Shown: one piece after another, positions 1-9,520 of the stretch
How the letters are laid out: every line of letters begins with the position of its first letter
Position numbering within the stretch: the first letter of the stretch is position 1
DNA from: CAWFGW01 sp963849955
GTDB lineage: Bacteria; Bacteroidota; Bacteroidia; Cytophagales; JAAEPT01
Direction: 5' to 3'
Assembly (NCBI GenBank): GCA_963849955.1
Contig: CAWKJU010000009.1
Span: 434,001 to 498,000, forward strand
Length of the DNA stretch: 64,000 nucleotides
Notes under the pieces: model-generated
Databases searched by the model: none
Told to the model about the DNA's origin: nothing
Seen by the model: only the letters and a program-made list of their open reading frames with translations
Translations under genes and position numbers: made by a program

Positions 1-443
1 CTTGTAAACAAAATATACGGAAGCTCTAAATTTATTTGAAACACCACCAAATCGTTAATTTGGCAAACTGTATTGAATGAACCATGCGGAACTGGAGTGA
101 ATTTTAAATATTTTCAAAAGTCTTTAAAAATTCGGGAATTATAATTGGAATTGACTTATCCAACGGAATGTTGGACCAAGCTAAACGTAAAACAAAAAAA
201 ACGGATGGACAAATATTGATTTGGAATTGGAGGACGTAACTAAAATAGACAGACATTGGCTAGAGCAATCGTCCGAGCAGAAAGGACAAATTAAAATTGA
301 TGCTATTTTTTGCGACCTTGGACTTTCCGGACTTCAAGAATATAATAGACAATATTATTTCAATGTTAAGTCCAAACGGAAAAATTGTGATTTTAGATTG
401 GTATCTTGAAAACCCCAGTCCGTTCGCAAAAAATCAGAATTAG
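1..443 (+). pseudogene. Class I SAM-dependent methyltransferase remnant
   Basis: Pieces of one methyltransferase can be read in three different frames. An SAM-binding motif I (EPCGTGVNF) lies near 79-105, a motif II-like GIDLSNGMLDQAKRK near 150-195, a motif around DAIFCDLGLSGLQEY near 298-340, and a C-terminal MLSPNGKIVILDWYLENP at 366-420 ending in TAG at 441-443. At least two or three frame changes and an in-frame stop near 37-39 separate them, so no single protein can be made. The 5' part lies outside the window. This is most simply a decayed gene. Sequence error alone is less likely because several lesions are needed. Confidence 0.6.
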
Positions 444-738
444 CTTATAAAAAAGTGTGCTTAATTTTCTGATGTGATAATTCTTGCAATGTCTGTATCC
501 AGTATGGTTAGTTTACATATTATGTCAAAAAAGATTTAGCCAATTATTTACTTAAAAAGAAAGCAGGGAATTTAGGTGCCTGATGCAGAACAGGTTATAT
601 AGTACACATATATTCAACCACTTACAGGCTTATAAACAGTAAATTAATTGTCTAATACATCAAGTCAACTATCGTACATTAATATTGCAAAATCTTCACC
701 TCCATTTCAAACTGAAGCGATTTTTTGGGATCATCAAT

Positions 739-1260
739 TTATCCAAAAAGACTAAACAACAAAGCACCAGCTAAACCTATAATTAATACAATCCCTAAAA
801 TCATCAGATGATTTTTATCTTTCATCATACTCTCGGTCTTCGTTTTCATTGCTTCGTTTATCGCCATCATTGACTTAACTTCCTGTATTGAAGCTTCAAT
901 CTTTACGGCATAGTCATTCGTTTTTTCGATGTAGTCTACTACGCGTAATTTGATTAATTCCAGTGCTACCTCAATTTCCTTTTGTGATGAAACAACGATG
1001 ATGGGTAAATCGATCTTCTTTGATCGCAACACTTTTATCAAATCGCCACCACTCATCGCCTTTTCATTCGTGGAATTTAACCAGTAATCTGTTACCAGGA
1101 TATCGGGCATATTTGCATCTAAATCGCTCAAAAACACTTCTCCTGTACTATAACTTTTTACATCTAAATCATCGCGTTGCTCCAGTAACAACTGAACGAG
1201 TTTTAGCATCATCGGATCATCATCTACTAAAGCGATTTTTATATGTTGTGTCGTGTCCAT
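739..1260 (-). CDS. Response regulator receiver domain with C-terminal membrane anchor
   Basis: The 173-residue protein begins with a CheY-like receiver domain (about 7-125). It has the acidic triad DDD at 13-15, the likely phosphoacceptor Asp58 (VTDYWL), the conserved Ser/Thr position at S91-S92 and Lys113 (IEKTND). No DNA-binding or enzymatic output domain follows. Instead there is a short linker and a hydrophobic segment at about 151-172, which should anchor it in the inner membrane with the receiver in the cytoplasm. It is the last gene of the exopolysaccharide operon, two bases after the phosphosugar transferase, so it may control or localise that machinery. This role is inferred from position only. 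Confidence 0.85.
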   Translation of the reverse strand: MDTTQHIKIALVDDDPMMLKLVQLLLEQRDDLDVKSYSTGEVFLSDLDANMPDILVTDYWLNSTNEKAMSGGDLIKVLRSKKIDLPIIVVSSQKEIEVALELIKLRVVDYIEKTNDYAVKIEASIQEVKSMMAINEAMKTKTESMMKDKNHLMILGIVLIIGLAGALLFSLFG

Positions 1261-1261
1261 T

Positions 1262-2413
1262 TTATTTCTTAAGTGTTACCAACAATTTGTTTGACTTCAA
1301 AAAATGGTTTTCCTGTTCTTTTAAGTACTTTTTTTCTATTGATCTATTTCTAAGTCGAAAGAAGGTGTTGAGCTCAAAAGCAAACGTAGTTAACACCAAT
1401 ACCACCAATACACTTACCCAAAGGTACATGGAGGAAGCAAAGACTATTACCGTAATAATGATACTCATATGGGTTATATGAATAATCATAGCACTTTTCT
1501 TATGCCCAAATCTATTTTTAAGAAAGAGATGATGTAAATGAATGCGGTCGGCACTAAATGGTGATCGTCCTTTCAAAATCCGGATAGTAAACACCCGCAA
1601 CGTATCAAATAATGGAATACAGTTTAAGGCAATAATTGTCGGCAATACCCAACTAGTTTCTGTGTGCATGATAGTCGCAGGCTTCAAGACTTGTAAAGCC
1701 TTAAATGTAAGCAGAGCCATGATCATCCCCAGGGGAAGCGATCCTGAGTCTCCCATAAATATGCGCGCAGGATGGGCATTGAATTTCATAAATCCCCGAA
1801 CGGCTCCAAAACCAATCACCGATAGCAGCATATAATCAAAGCGGTCGATCATAAAAAACACCACCGCAAAAGCTGCAAAATTGATTGATAGGATACCTCC
1901 TGCTAATTCATCGATGCCATCGATCAGGTTGTATGCATTGATTAATAGAATGTAAACACCTATTGTTAATACAAAACTGATAATTGGTGTAATTTCCTGG
2001 ATCCCAAACAAGCCAAAACCATAGTCCAATTTAAATCCTAACAAATACGCGGTAACGCTTAATCCAATTTGTACTACTAATTTTAACTTAGCATTCAAGT
2101 CTTTCCAGTCATCAATAAAGCCCATCACTGAAAAGCCGATTAAGGACGTTACAATTAATAGCCACTCTACGGTGTCCATCAAAAACATGCTCATTGTAAC
2201 CGTTATAAACATGGATGCGATGACACCTAAACCACCCATGGACGGTGTAGGTGCTTTGTGCAATTTGCGGTGATCCGGGCGGTCCATCAAGTCAAACTTG
2301 CGCACTAGCGTGATGACTAAAGGAACTAGCCCCAAACTAATAACATAGGACACCAGCAAGCAGATAATCAAAATCATGCTGTGATTTAGAGGTGGTAAGT
2401 TTATATCAATCAT
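1262..2413 (-). CDS. WecA/MraY-family undecaprenyl-phosphate sugar-1-phosphate transferase
   Basis: The 383-residue polytopic membrane protein should transfer a sugar-1-phosphate (probably GlcNAc-1-P or a relative) from UDP-sugar to undecaprenyl phosphate, the first committed step of a lipid-linked glycan. Family motifs are clear: HKAPTPSMGGLG at 52-63, the catalytic aspartates GFIDDWKD at 98-105, NLIDGIDELAGG at 162-173, MGDSGS at 220-225 and a cytoplasmic histidine loop (HLHHLF) near 290. About ten membrane segments can be counted. Its start overlaps the end of the upstream glycosyltransferase by 8 bases, which indicates coupled translation. The exact sugar cannot be read from sequence. Confidence 0.9.
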   Translation of the reverse strand: MIDINLPPLNHSMILIICLLVSYVISLGLVPLVITLVRKFDLMDRPDHRKLHKAPTPSMGGLGVIASMFITVTMSMFLMDTVEWLLIVTSLIGFSVMGFIDDWKDLNAKLKLVVQIGLSVTAYLLGFKLDYGFGLFGIQEITPIISFVLTIGVYILLINAYNLIDGIDELAGGILSINFAAFAVVFFMIDRFDYMLLSVIGFGAVRGFMKFNAHPARIFMGDSGSLPLGMIMALLTFKALQVLKPATIMHTETSWVLPTIIALNCIPLFDTLRVFTIRILKGRSPFSADRIHLHHLFLKNRFGHKKSAMIIHITHMSIIITVIVFASSMYLWVSVLVVLVLTTFAFELNTFFRLRNRSIEKKYLKEQENHFLKSNKLLVTLKK

Positions 2414-3623
2414 TTCTATAACTGGTTTGGTAAAACTTTTTGGTGTTTTTCAAATGGCTCAAATTAAGCTTATCTAATGCATCAATGGGGAGCTTTGAAA
2501 TGCGTGAAACTACTTCGGTCTTTTTATAATTGAAGAATAAGCTCTTTATCAATAAATCATATTTTTCAGCAATCACTTCCCAGGTGTAAAACTCAAGTGC
2601 CAGACGGCTCATATCTGCTGCTAAAACTTTTAAATCTTCTTTAGAAAGTGATTTTATCAGCGTTTTCAAATCTGCTGTATCTTTGAAATACACCCCCTGG
2701 TCTTTCATTGTCGCTCTGTTATATACCACATCAAATGCCACCACAGGAAGGCCTAAATACATTGCTTCAACTAAAGATGGGTTGGTGCCGCCAGCGCTGT
2801 GACCATGAATGTAAATCGAGCAATTCGACCGAAGTAAATCCAGGGCTTTCTGATCATAAATGGGATCAAGCAGTATTAGGTTATGAAATTGACTGTAGAC
2901 CCTTTTCAGCTCTTGACCATATTCGCTATTGTTCCAATTACCCACAATTACCAGCGGGTTATTAGGTAACTCTGCAAAAGCTTTTAAAATCGTATGGACA
3001 TTGTTTTCCGGCTCGATGCGGCATACTTTAAATGCATATTGCTGGTTTAAAAAATCATAGGTTTTAAAATCATCGACAGTTGGTTTACAGGGTGACACAT
3101 GGTTCGCTCCATAGGCAACAAGGTAACTTAAGGTTTTATAGTTAATAGCAGTATAGCGCTTTAAAGCTGCATTGTCAGTAATATCAACATCTGAATATTT
3201 AACAGCCAGATACTCACTAAACTTTAAAAAACGTTGTGTCCACTTGCCCCATTTTGGCCGTCTCCACTCCAGGCCATCTATGTTTACAATGATTTTTTTA
3301 TTGGTAAACCATTTCACAAATGGCAATACGATGCCTCCGGAAACACCCAACACCAACAAGACATCAGCAAAAAACAAGGCATGAAATATTGAAACGATGT
3401 CATAAATAATACTCTGAATGCCATTCGCGTTAAAGGGAACATATACCAATTTAGCGCCATTCCATGTAGCAGGTCGTTCATGGGCTTGGTAATAGTTTTT
3501 GCTACAATAAACGGTTAACTCATAGCTGCTGTCCCACTGCTTTACAAGCTGGTGAACTAAGGTTTCAAAGCCGCCATACCTTGCTGGTACTCCTGCTGTT
3601 CCGATGATAGCAATTTTCTTCAT
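2406..3623 (-). CDS. DUF1972/GT4-family glycosyltransferase
   Basis: This is a GT-B fold glycosyltransferase of about 405 residues whose N-terminus, MKKIAIIGTAGVPARYGGFE, is the signature of the DUF1972 (rhamnosyltransferase-like) family. The C-terminal half has the nucleotide-sugar pocket GHSAGGTNPSLVEAMYLGLP. I start it at the ATG at 3623 because the family motif begins there and a purine-rich AAGG lies just upstream; an ATG 24 bases earlier would add eight residues. It should add a sugar to a lipid-linked or growing exopolysaccharide on the cytoplasmic face. The gap to the next upstream gene is about 120 bases. Confidence 0.87.
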   Translation of the reverse strand: MKKIAIIGTAGVPARYGGFETLVHQLVKQWDSSYELTVYCSKNYYQAHERPATWNGAKLVYVPFNANGIQSIIYDIVSIFHALFFADVLLVLGVSGGIVLPFVKWFTNKKIIVNIDGLEWRRPKWGKWTQRFLKFSEYLAVKYSDVDITDNAALKRYTAINYKTLSYLVAYGANHVSPCKPTVDDFKTYDFLNQQYAFKVCRIEPENNVHTILKAFAELPNNPLVIVGNWNNSEYGQELKRVYSQFHNLILLDPIYDQKALDLLRSNCSIYIHGHSAGGTNPSLVEAMYLGLPVVAFDVVYNRATMKDQGVYFKDTADLKTLIKSLSKEDLKVLAADMSRLALEFYTWEVIAEKYDLLIKSLFFNYKKTEVVSRISKLPIDALDKLNLSHLKNTKKFYQTSYRND

Positions 3624-3743
3624 ACTTACTACCTTAGAAAATGGCATACCAACTTAAAAAACAACCTTTACTACATCATAATGGTTGTTTTTGAAAAAAT
3701 TAAATTCTACAAATTGGATGAGTTTCCAAAATCTGGAATACTC

Positions 3744-4805
3744 TTATGCAATGAGTTTCCTTATCTCCTTTTGATATTCATCAAAAACAAACTTTTCACT
3801 CCTGCTCTTTGCTGATGATGAAAATTGTAAATAGTAGTCTTCATCATCAAATAATTGCTCTAAAACCTTCGAAATCATTTCAAAGTTAAAACAAGATAAT
3901 TGAAAGCCGGAACTAGCACTTACTAACTCAGAAATTCCACCAACGGTAGGTACGATACATGGTGTAGCATAGGCCATCGACTCTAGAGCGGTCATTCCAA
4001 AACTCTCAATCCAGGCATTCGGATGCGATAAATTCACGACTACGCGTGCTCGTTGATAGAATGAATGCACTTCGGTGGTTGCCGGGAAAATGGTTAAATT
4101 ATCGATAGCCTCATGCTCCTTAATAAATTCTTTGATGGATTCATGTGAACTGTTGAGGACTAATTCAAACGAAATCCTCGAATTCATTTTCGATAGCGCC
4201 ACAAATTCATGTATTCCCTTATAGGCTTTAAATGAACACAACATTAACACCGTTTGCTTTTGATCCGTGGCTGATCGATGTATTTCAGCTAAAAAGGATT
4301 CATTTAATACGTTATAAATTACTTTCCCTCGCGAGTGAAGTTGGGGAAAACAACTTTTTATATAATCAGAAACAAAAATCACCTCTTCGGCTGTCCAGTC
4401 TGCTACTTTCACTAAAAATCGAAATAAACTGGCAGGACTTACCTGAGGTTCATGCAGGTGATAAACCACTTTTTTACCGGCCAGTTTCCCCGCTAGTGCC
4501 GCCCCAAAGGGAAGCAATGTGTTCACATAAATCGTGTCAATGTGATGTTTGTTTTTTAACACCATAAAAAACAACGCCCATTGAACTTTTAAAAACCTGT
4601 AGAGCGTCTTCCACTTGGAGGGACTCCATTCATAGTTCACGGACTGATAATTTATTCCATCTAAATTGGATAAAAAGCCTTCTGTGGGTGACGTGCAGAT
4701 CGTTAGCTTGGCTACGTCCTGCATCGCCAATACGGTGTTTTTCAAGATCAACGGACTTCCCGAATAATCGTTAAACAAATGAAAGAGCCAAATACGTTTT
4801 TCCAT
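3744..4805 (-). CDS. GT4-family glycosyltransferase
   Basis: The protein has about 353 residues in a GT-B fold. The acceptor side includes YHLHEPQVSPASLFRF, and the donor side carries the EX7E-type motif ESFGMTALESMAYATPCI followed by a PTVGGISELV loop typical of family 4 retaining transferases. I place the start at the ATG at 4805 (MEKRIWLF). A TTG at 4814, directly after the stop of the upstream gene, would add three residues. It sits between other glycosyltransferase genes on the same strand and very likely acts on the same polysaccharide; donor and acceptor are unknown. Confidence 0.85.
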   Translation of the reverse strand: MEKRIWLFHLFNDYSGSPLILKNTVLAMQDVAKLTICTSPTEGFLSNLDGINYQSVNYEWSPSKWKTLYRFLKVQWALFFMVLKNKHHIDTIYVNTLLPFGAALAGKLAGKKVVYHLHEPQVSPASLFRFLVKVADWTAEEVIFVSDYIKSCFPQLHSRGKVIYNVLNESFLAEIHRSATDQKQTVLMLCSFKAYKGIHEFVALSKMNSRISFELVLNSSHESIKEFIKEHEAIDNLTIFPATTEVHSFYQRARVVVNLSHPNAWIESFGMTALESMAYATPCIVPTVGGISELVSASSGFQLSCFNFEMISKVLEQLFDDEDYYLQFSSSAKSRSEKFVFDEYQKEIRKLIA

Positions 4806-4814
4806 ACAAATCAA

Positions 4815-6073
4815 TTATGCCAATGCTGTTGATAAGTTACATGCGTTTTCTTGAATCACTTCGTCATAAATCCCAGACAACCTCTCCCCTTTGATATCCC
4901 ACACAAACTCCTCATCAAACTGCTGCTTTGCTCCCAGCGATAAACTTCTAAGTCGTGTTTTATCGTGATATAAGGTGGTCAGGTGATGAGCGAAATCGGT
5001 CACACTTTGGTCATAACTGGAGTAGGCTACTTTTAATCCTGATTGCTGTTTCACAAATGTACCAGGCCCACAGTTATCAAAACAGATGGTCGGTAAGCCA
5101 TACGAAAAGGCTTCGGGAACAACCATCCCTGCTCCTTCATGGGAAGGAAATAAAAACACACTGCTCAATTCATAATATGACTTTAAGGCTTCGCGTTCTA
5201 TCCAATCAATCAATTTGACATGCGAAGTCAGGTCGTGTTGTTGTATATAGTCCTGGAGGTAAGCTGTCATTTTTCCTTTCCCCACAATCACCAGTTCTGT
5301 TTCTTGCTTTTGAGCTGCTGAAAGGGTATTGAAAAACGCATGAAAACTTTTTATCGTGATATCAAATCCTTTTAGTGGTACTAAACGACCGACACTCAAC
5401 ACGGTAAATTTCTTTTTTTCTAAGGGTACAAAATCATTAGGTTCTGAACCTACAGAATACATATATACTGCTTTGTTTTCTTTCAACCTTATGTGCTTAA
5501 CTACATCAGGACTGAAACACAAAACTTTGTCTACGTACCACTTCGCGAGATAAAAAAACGGGTCACAGGTCCAGAACAGCTTTTTCACCAGCCAAATCAA
5601 CTGATTTTTTAACCGATCGATCATGCTTGAATTTTCATTGTGGTAGTAACCTGTTGGGATTTTAGGATGATGTCCGACCGGCCCCAAATCACTGGTTTCC
5701 GCAATACCCAAAGAAAAGTAGGAATCCAATCGGTGTGAAAATTTAAGTTATGAGCAATATCAAACTTAATTCCTTTTAATAAAATATACAGCGGCATAAA
5801 CATCTGCCAGAGATAAAAATACGCCATCGCTCCATTTTCACCTCGTTTCCAAAAACGCATCCATAGCGGTAAGTCATAACCGTGAAAAGTAACTGGCAAA
5901 TTATGCAGCTGATTTTCACTTATGTATTGCTCAATGGCAGGCAAATTGTTTTTCCTGGTGATCGCTACCACGCGATTGTATTTTGCGATTTGAAGAATGT
6001 GATTCCACCCCATCCCATCTTCAGAGCCTTTGTAGGGGTTGATTGCGTAAGCTGTGACTACGATTGTTTTCAT
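4815..6073 (-). pseudogene. GT4-family glycosyltransferase interrupted by one frameshift
   Basis: Two overlapping reading frames make one glycosyltransferase of about 418 residues. The N-terminal frame (start ATG 6073, MKTIVVTAYAINPYKGSEDG) runs to KPVIWG near 5690. The second frame resumes with GPVGHHPKIP and continues through VLSVGRLVPLKGFD and the donor motif EGAGMVVPEAFSYGLPTI to a stop at 4815. The family normally reads WGPVG across this point, so one G or C is missing in the run around 5685-5692. The start overlaps the stop of the acyltransferase gene by one base (TAATG). It could be a real inactivating mutation or a sequence error in a short G/C run. Both halves are otherwise well preserved. 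Confidence 0.85.
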
Positions 6074-6792
6074 TAGGCTGCTTGATTTTGGTTTAACTTT
6101 GATTCCCTGGTTTTAATCAACCGGGCAGGCACTCCACCAATGACACTATAGGCTGGAAAAGAAGTGTTTACTACCGCGCCTGCTGCTATCACACTTCCCT
6201 CTCCTATTTCAACTCCGTCCAGTATGGATACCTTCGCCCCAATCCAGCAGTTTTTTCCAATGCTAATCCCTTTTCTGGTAACACCCTGGTGCCGAATTGA
6301 TTTATCCAGCTCTTGAAAATTATGGTTTTCAGGATGGCAGCTGAGGTAAGGACCAATGATACACTCATCGCCAATTTCTAATCCCCCAGCACCACCCAAT
6401 GAGGCGTAAGGCCCAATACCAACGTTGTTACCAATGGTGATGTGGCTGCCGATATGATTAAATGATTGCGAGATTTCCACGCGACTAAAAGCCCCAATTC
6501 CAGAGTTAGAACCGATCGTTAACTTGCCCTTTCCTAATGCTCCAAGAAACACGTGATCCTCTAATTTCACCCATTTGCCAAATTGCATGTTCGCGCGGTT
6601 GTAAAACTTCACTCCGCTCCCAAAAAAGTAAAAGCCGGGTTGCTTGAATCGTAGGATATGGTAGACAAACGAACGCAAAAACATTGCGGACTTATCCCAG
6701 GTCAATTCAATAATCATCGATGAAGTGATTGCTGAATCAAACTTAAAATTTGGGTTTCTAAATCGAATTATTTTTTCAAGTAGCGTTTTCAT
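6073..6792 (-). CDS. Left-handed beta-helix (hexapeptide) acyltransferase
   Basis: The 239-residue protein has the repeated hexapeptide pattern of LbH acyltransferases from about residue 75 to 225: LGKGKLTIGSNSGIG, ITIGNNVGIGPYASLG, ISIGKNCWIGAKVSI, VEIGEGSVIAAGAVV. The C-terminal VPARLIKTRE loop is typical of the WcaF/maltose O-acetyltransferase group. These enzymes work as trimers and acetylate sugars using acetyl-CoA. The gene lies between the fused kinase and a glycosyltransferase, so it probably acetylates the polysaccharide or its precursor. It ends in TAATG, sharing a base with the start of the next gene. Confidence 0.88.
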   Translation of the reverse strand: MKTLLEKIIRFRNPNFKFDSAITSSMIIELTWDKSAMFLRSFVYHILRFKQPGFYFFGSGVKFYNRANMQFGKWVKLEDHVFLGALGKGKLTIGSNSGIGAFSRVEISQSFNHIGSHITIGNNVGIGPYASLGGAGGLEIGDECIIGPYLSCHPENHNFQELDKSIRHQGVTRKGISIGKNCWIGAKVSILDGVEIGEGSVIAAGAVVNTSFPAYSVIGGVPARLIKTRESKLNQNQAA

Positions 6793-6804
6793 AGATTCTC
6801 TGGT

Positions 6805-9282
6805 TTAAGCTGCTGATACATATAACGATTCTATTTGCTCTAGCGTAATGTCTAAATCATCGTTTTCAATAGTCACATATTTACCGGAATAAGACTTTCT
6901 GAATTCGTTAAACAGTTTTTTGTACGCTGAGGTAAGTTGAACGATGTCATTCATATCCAACTCTTGTTTCCGCTTTAAAATCAATTCAGGCTGTGCATGC
7001 AAGAAAATGTTAATGTTGGGCTTGAAGACAAATCGGTAAAACAATTTTCTGAACCATCGTGGAAGGTGAATGTTACTTCTTTTCGGATCCTCAATAAAAT
7101 CGAAATAATATCGATCATATAAAATGATATCTCCACGTAATGAATGCTTCATCCAAATAACAAACTGCCCCACTAAGAAATCTGTCAGGTAATAAGCAAA
7201 ACGAAACAATGAAGATAGGCTATTTTTGTTGTTGCCTTGTCGTGGTAAGGTGGCTACAGAACGTGCTTCTGCTTCTTTTTTACCATATACCCAAGCACTT
7301 AATATGGGTAACACCGATGGACGATGTCTCAAAACCACTACATTTCTTCTAAAGCGTGTTTCTAAGGTCGACTTAATGTGACTAATTACAGTCGATTTGC
7401 CAGCACCATCAACACCACTAAAAGAAATGACTAAGCCTTTTCCTTTTACTACTTTTTTAGCGGAGTCCATCAGGTATATCGCTTTGTTCAGCGCACCTTT
7501 CCAACCTTTGTTTTGAGGTAATTCATTGATAGAATTGTGCAGTTTGTAAGCCACTTTAGAAAATTCGTCCGAGAAAAAATCTTCCAATCTACCGGCCGTA
7601 AAACCTACTTTTAACTTGAGATAATTGAGCACACTTATCTGCTCACGCTTTTCCATCCTTTGCACATAGCTTAAATACTTTTGAGGAATAGCGGCATGGT
7701 TTAACCAATAAAACGTAATCATGTACTGCAAATCAAAGTGAACCTGAGGTAACTTTAAGCCGTCATCAGAAAGATAAGCTGACTTCACGACCTCATCAAT
7801 GGTCATGTATTCGATGTTTTTTCTTTTTAATCGGTGAATAAAGTCGATGGACAAAAAGCTGCCGTCCATAAAATAAAGGGTGACCACTGTCATATAAGAC
7901 ATGCGTTGTTTATATAACTTAATCACTTCAGGTTGTGCCTTGATCCAAGCGATGGTTGCTTTAGTCGCTGATTTATCAATGAATAAGTCCACATCTGAAT
8001 TTTCACTTAATTGAGCAAGTGGCTTTTGGTCATTTTTCATTAATGCATACGGCAGTTGCTTGAGGTGCGTAAAGAATTTCTTCGCAAATACACTGCGCAT
8101 CTTCATTCCTTTTAAGTTCAACATGATCGCCTCCAACATTTCTGACCAAACGGACATGGCTCGGTAAGCCTGGTGATGGATTTCAGGTTGTTTACTGTAT
8201 ACCGTATAATAATAAGTAGCGACATGTAATAAGTAGGCGATAAACTGATTTTTCCATCTCAACTTGTTTTCTGAACAAAAAGCTACCCACTCATCCGAAC
8301 CCATTAAAGTGTATACGGATTGAAGTATCTCTGTAGCACTTTTTTGAGTGTTCATGATCTCCTGTTGAACCACAAAGTGGAAAGCGTCATATAACAAGGG
8401 ATAAGTCCCTGCTAACTCCCAATCCAGAATAAGGAGTGTGCCTTTTTTAATGCCGCAATTCCAAGGCGTAAAATCACCATGTCCAAAACCATATTTTGTA
8501 GTGAGGGTACTTTTTTGCGCTTGACTAATTGTTTGTAGTAACGTTTCTCTTAGTTGAACGAGGGTGTTGTCCTTCAATCCCGTAGAAGCAACCTGTAGAA
8601 CCTGTCTTTTAAAATCTAACGCGCTATAGCCTTTTTCCTCTGTGCCTAATTTATACCACTCCTGTAGCGCATTTTGATGGAGACCATTCAGTCGGGTATG
8701 GCTTTGACCTAATTCCATTTCCTGGATTTCTAACCACTCAGATGTGGTTTTTTTAACCGCGGGAAAAGTAAACGACACCAGTGATTGGGAAGCCAGAAGC
8801 TCAAGGTTCGCTTTCTCATTGTTGATCAGCTGCTGAGCATTTTCACCAAAGGCTATTTTTTTGAAACTTCCTTTTCCTGATTGGTCCTTTTCGTAAACTA
8901 GTATTTTTTGATTGGGACCAATGGTACCTGCAAATAAGGAAAATTCATCATTACCATTGAACAACCAATTGAAGTAGTGAGGGGATTGACTTCCTGATAA
9001 CGTCACTTTTTTTGCTACTAGTCGAATCAAACCAATAGAAAACAACATCCTGAAAATCAATTTCACGACTTTAGATCGAACTGTTGTCGAAGGGTAAAAT
9101 TTCAAGAACAAAGGTTGTGTTGCTCCTTGAGGAAAAACCCATCTTGGAGAACCGTCTGGGTTAGAAATCACATATAAGGTATAAACCAATGCTTCTTTGG
9201 TCGCGTTGGAAAACCATTGGTTACTATCGATTGTCTTGTCTCCATTAAGTATGAAATTCCAAAATTCGTCTGTTCTATTCAT
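6805..9282 (-). CDS. Fused aminoglycoside-phosphotransferase-like / nucleotidyltransferase-like / thymidylate-kinase-like protein
   Basis: The 825-residue cytoplasmic protein appears to contain three catalytic modules. Residues about 140-390 are an APH/choline-kinase-like domain with the catalytic loop HGDFTPWNCG (H268, D270, N275) and metal aspartate ILDWE (D287). Residues about 395-500 look like a nucleotidyltransferase fold with SENSDVDLFID (D430, D432) and a third acidic residue at SIDF (D480). Residues 614-825 are a P-loop kinase of the thymidylate kinase type with Walker A GVDGAGKST (623-631) and a DRYYFD motif. It opens the exopolysaccharide operon and may phosphorylate or activate a sugar. 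Kinase domains of this type occur in polysaccharide clusters, but the substrate is unknown and the middle domain is a by-eye call. Confidence 0.8.
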   Translation of the reverse strand: MNRTDEFWNFILNGDKTIDSNQWFSNATKEALVYTLYVISNPDGSPRWVFPQGATQPLFLKFYPSTTVRSKVVKLIFRMLFSIGLIRLVAKKVTLSGSQSPHYFNWLFNGNDEFSLFAGTIGPNQKILVYEKDQSGKGSFKKIAFGENAQQLINNEKANLELLASQSLVSFTFPAVKKTTSEWLEIQEMELGQSHTRLNGLHQNALQEWYKLGTEEKGYSALDFKRQVLQVASTGLKDNTLVQLRETLLQTISQAQKSTLTTKYGFGHGDFTPWNCGIKKGTLLILDWELAGTYPLLYDAFHFVVQQEIMNTQKSATEILQSVYTLMGSDEWVAFCSENKLRWKNQFIAYLLHVATYYYTVYSKQPEIHHQAYRAMSVWSEMLEAIMLNLKGMKMRSVFAKKFFTHLKQLPYALMKNDQKPLAQLSENSDVDLFIDKSATKATIAWIKAQPEVIKLYKQRMSYMTVVTLYFMDGSFLSIDFIHRLKRKNIEYMTIDEVVKSAYLSDDGLKLPQVHFDLQYMITFYWLNHAAIPQKYLSYVQRMEKREQISVLNYLKLKVGFTAGRLEDFFSDEFSKVAYKLHNSINELPQNKGWKGALNKAIYLMDSAKKVVKGKGLVISFSGVDGAGKSTVISHIKSTLETRFRRNVVVLRHRPSVLPILSAWVYGKKEAEARSVATLPRQGNNKNSLSSLFRFAYYLTDFLVGQFVIWMKHSLRGDIILYDRYYFDFIEDPKRSNIHLPRWFRKLFYRFVFKPNINIFLHAQPELILKRKQELDMNDIVQLTSAYKKLFNEFRKSYSGKYVTIENDDLDITLEQIESLYVSAA

Positions 9283-9312
9283 GGCTGTGCTGTTTTGATT
9301 CGGTTAATAACT

Positions 9313-9330
9313 TGCCAAGCACATGCCAAG
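9313..9330 (-). promoter_or_regulatory. Candidate sigma-54-like promoter or direct-repeat operator before the exopolysaccharide operon
   Basis: On the minus strand, about 30 bases upstream of the first exopolysaccharide gene, the sequence CTTGGCATGTGCTTGGCA occurs. It can be read as a direct repeat of CTTGGCA, or as a near match to the -24/-12 sigma-54 pattern (TGGCATG, four bases, TGGCA, with one mismatch to TTGCA). This is pattern reading only. No activator-binding site was recognised. Confidence 0.25.
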
Positions 9331-9520
9331 TCACTAATACTCCCCCATCAGGCTAATAGGCTATTTTTTGTGATCACATCTTTCCAGAATATGGAAAACA
9401 GGACAGATTACAGACTCCTAAAAAGTTGAATTAATAGTTTAAAGAGCGCTAAACGAATATTTAGTTGTTGGCAGGATATTGTTAAGGTGTAAATCAATTC
9501 ACAACCAAAACTGATAGGCC

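Noticed and set aside
680..738. In-frame continuation after the stop of the membrane-anchored receiver gene (IDDPKKSLQFEMEVKILQ)
   Set aside because: It follows a normal TAA and a membrane anchor that forms a natural end; no evidence for readthrough.
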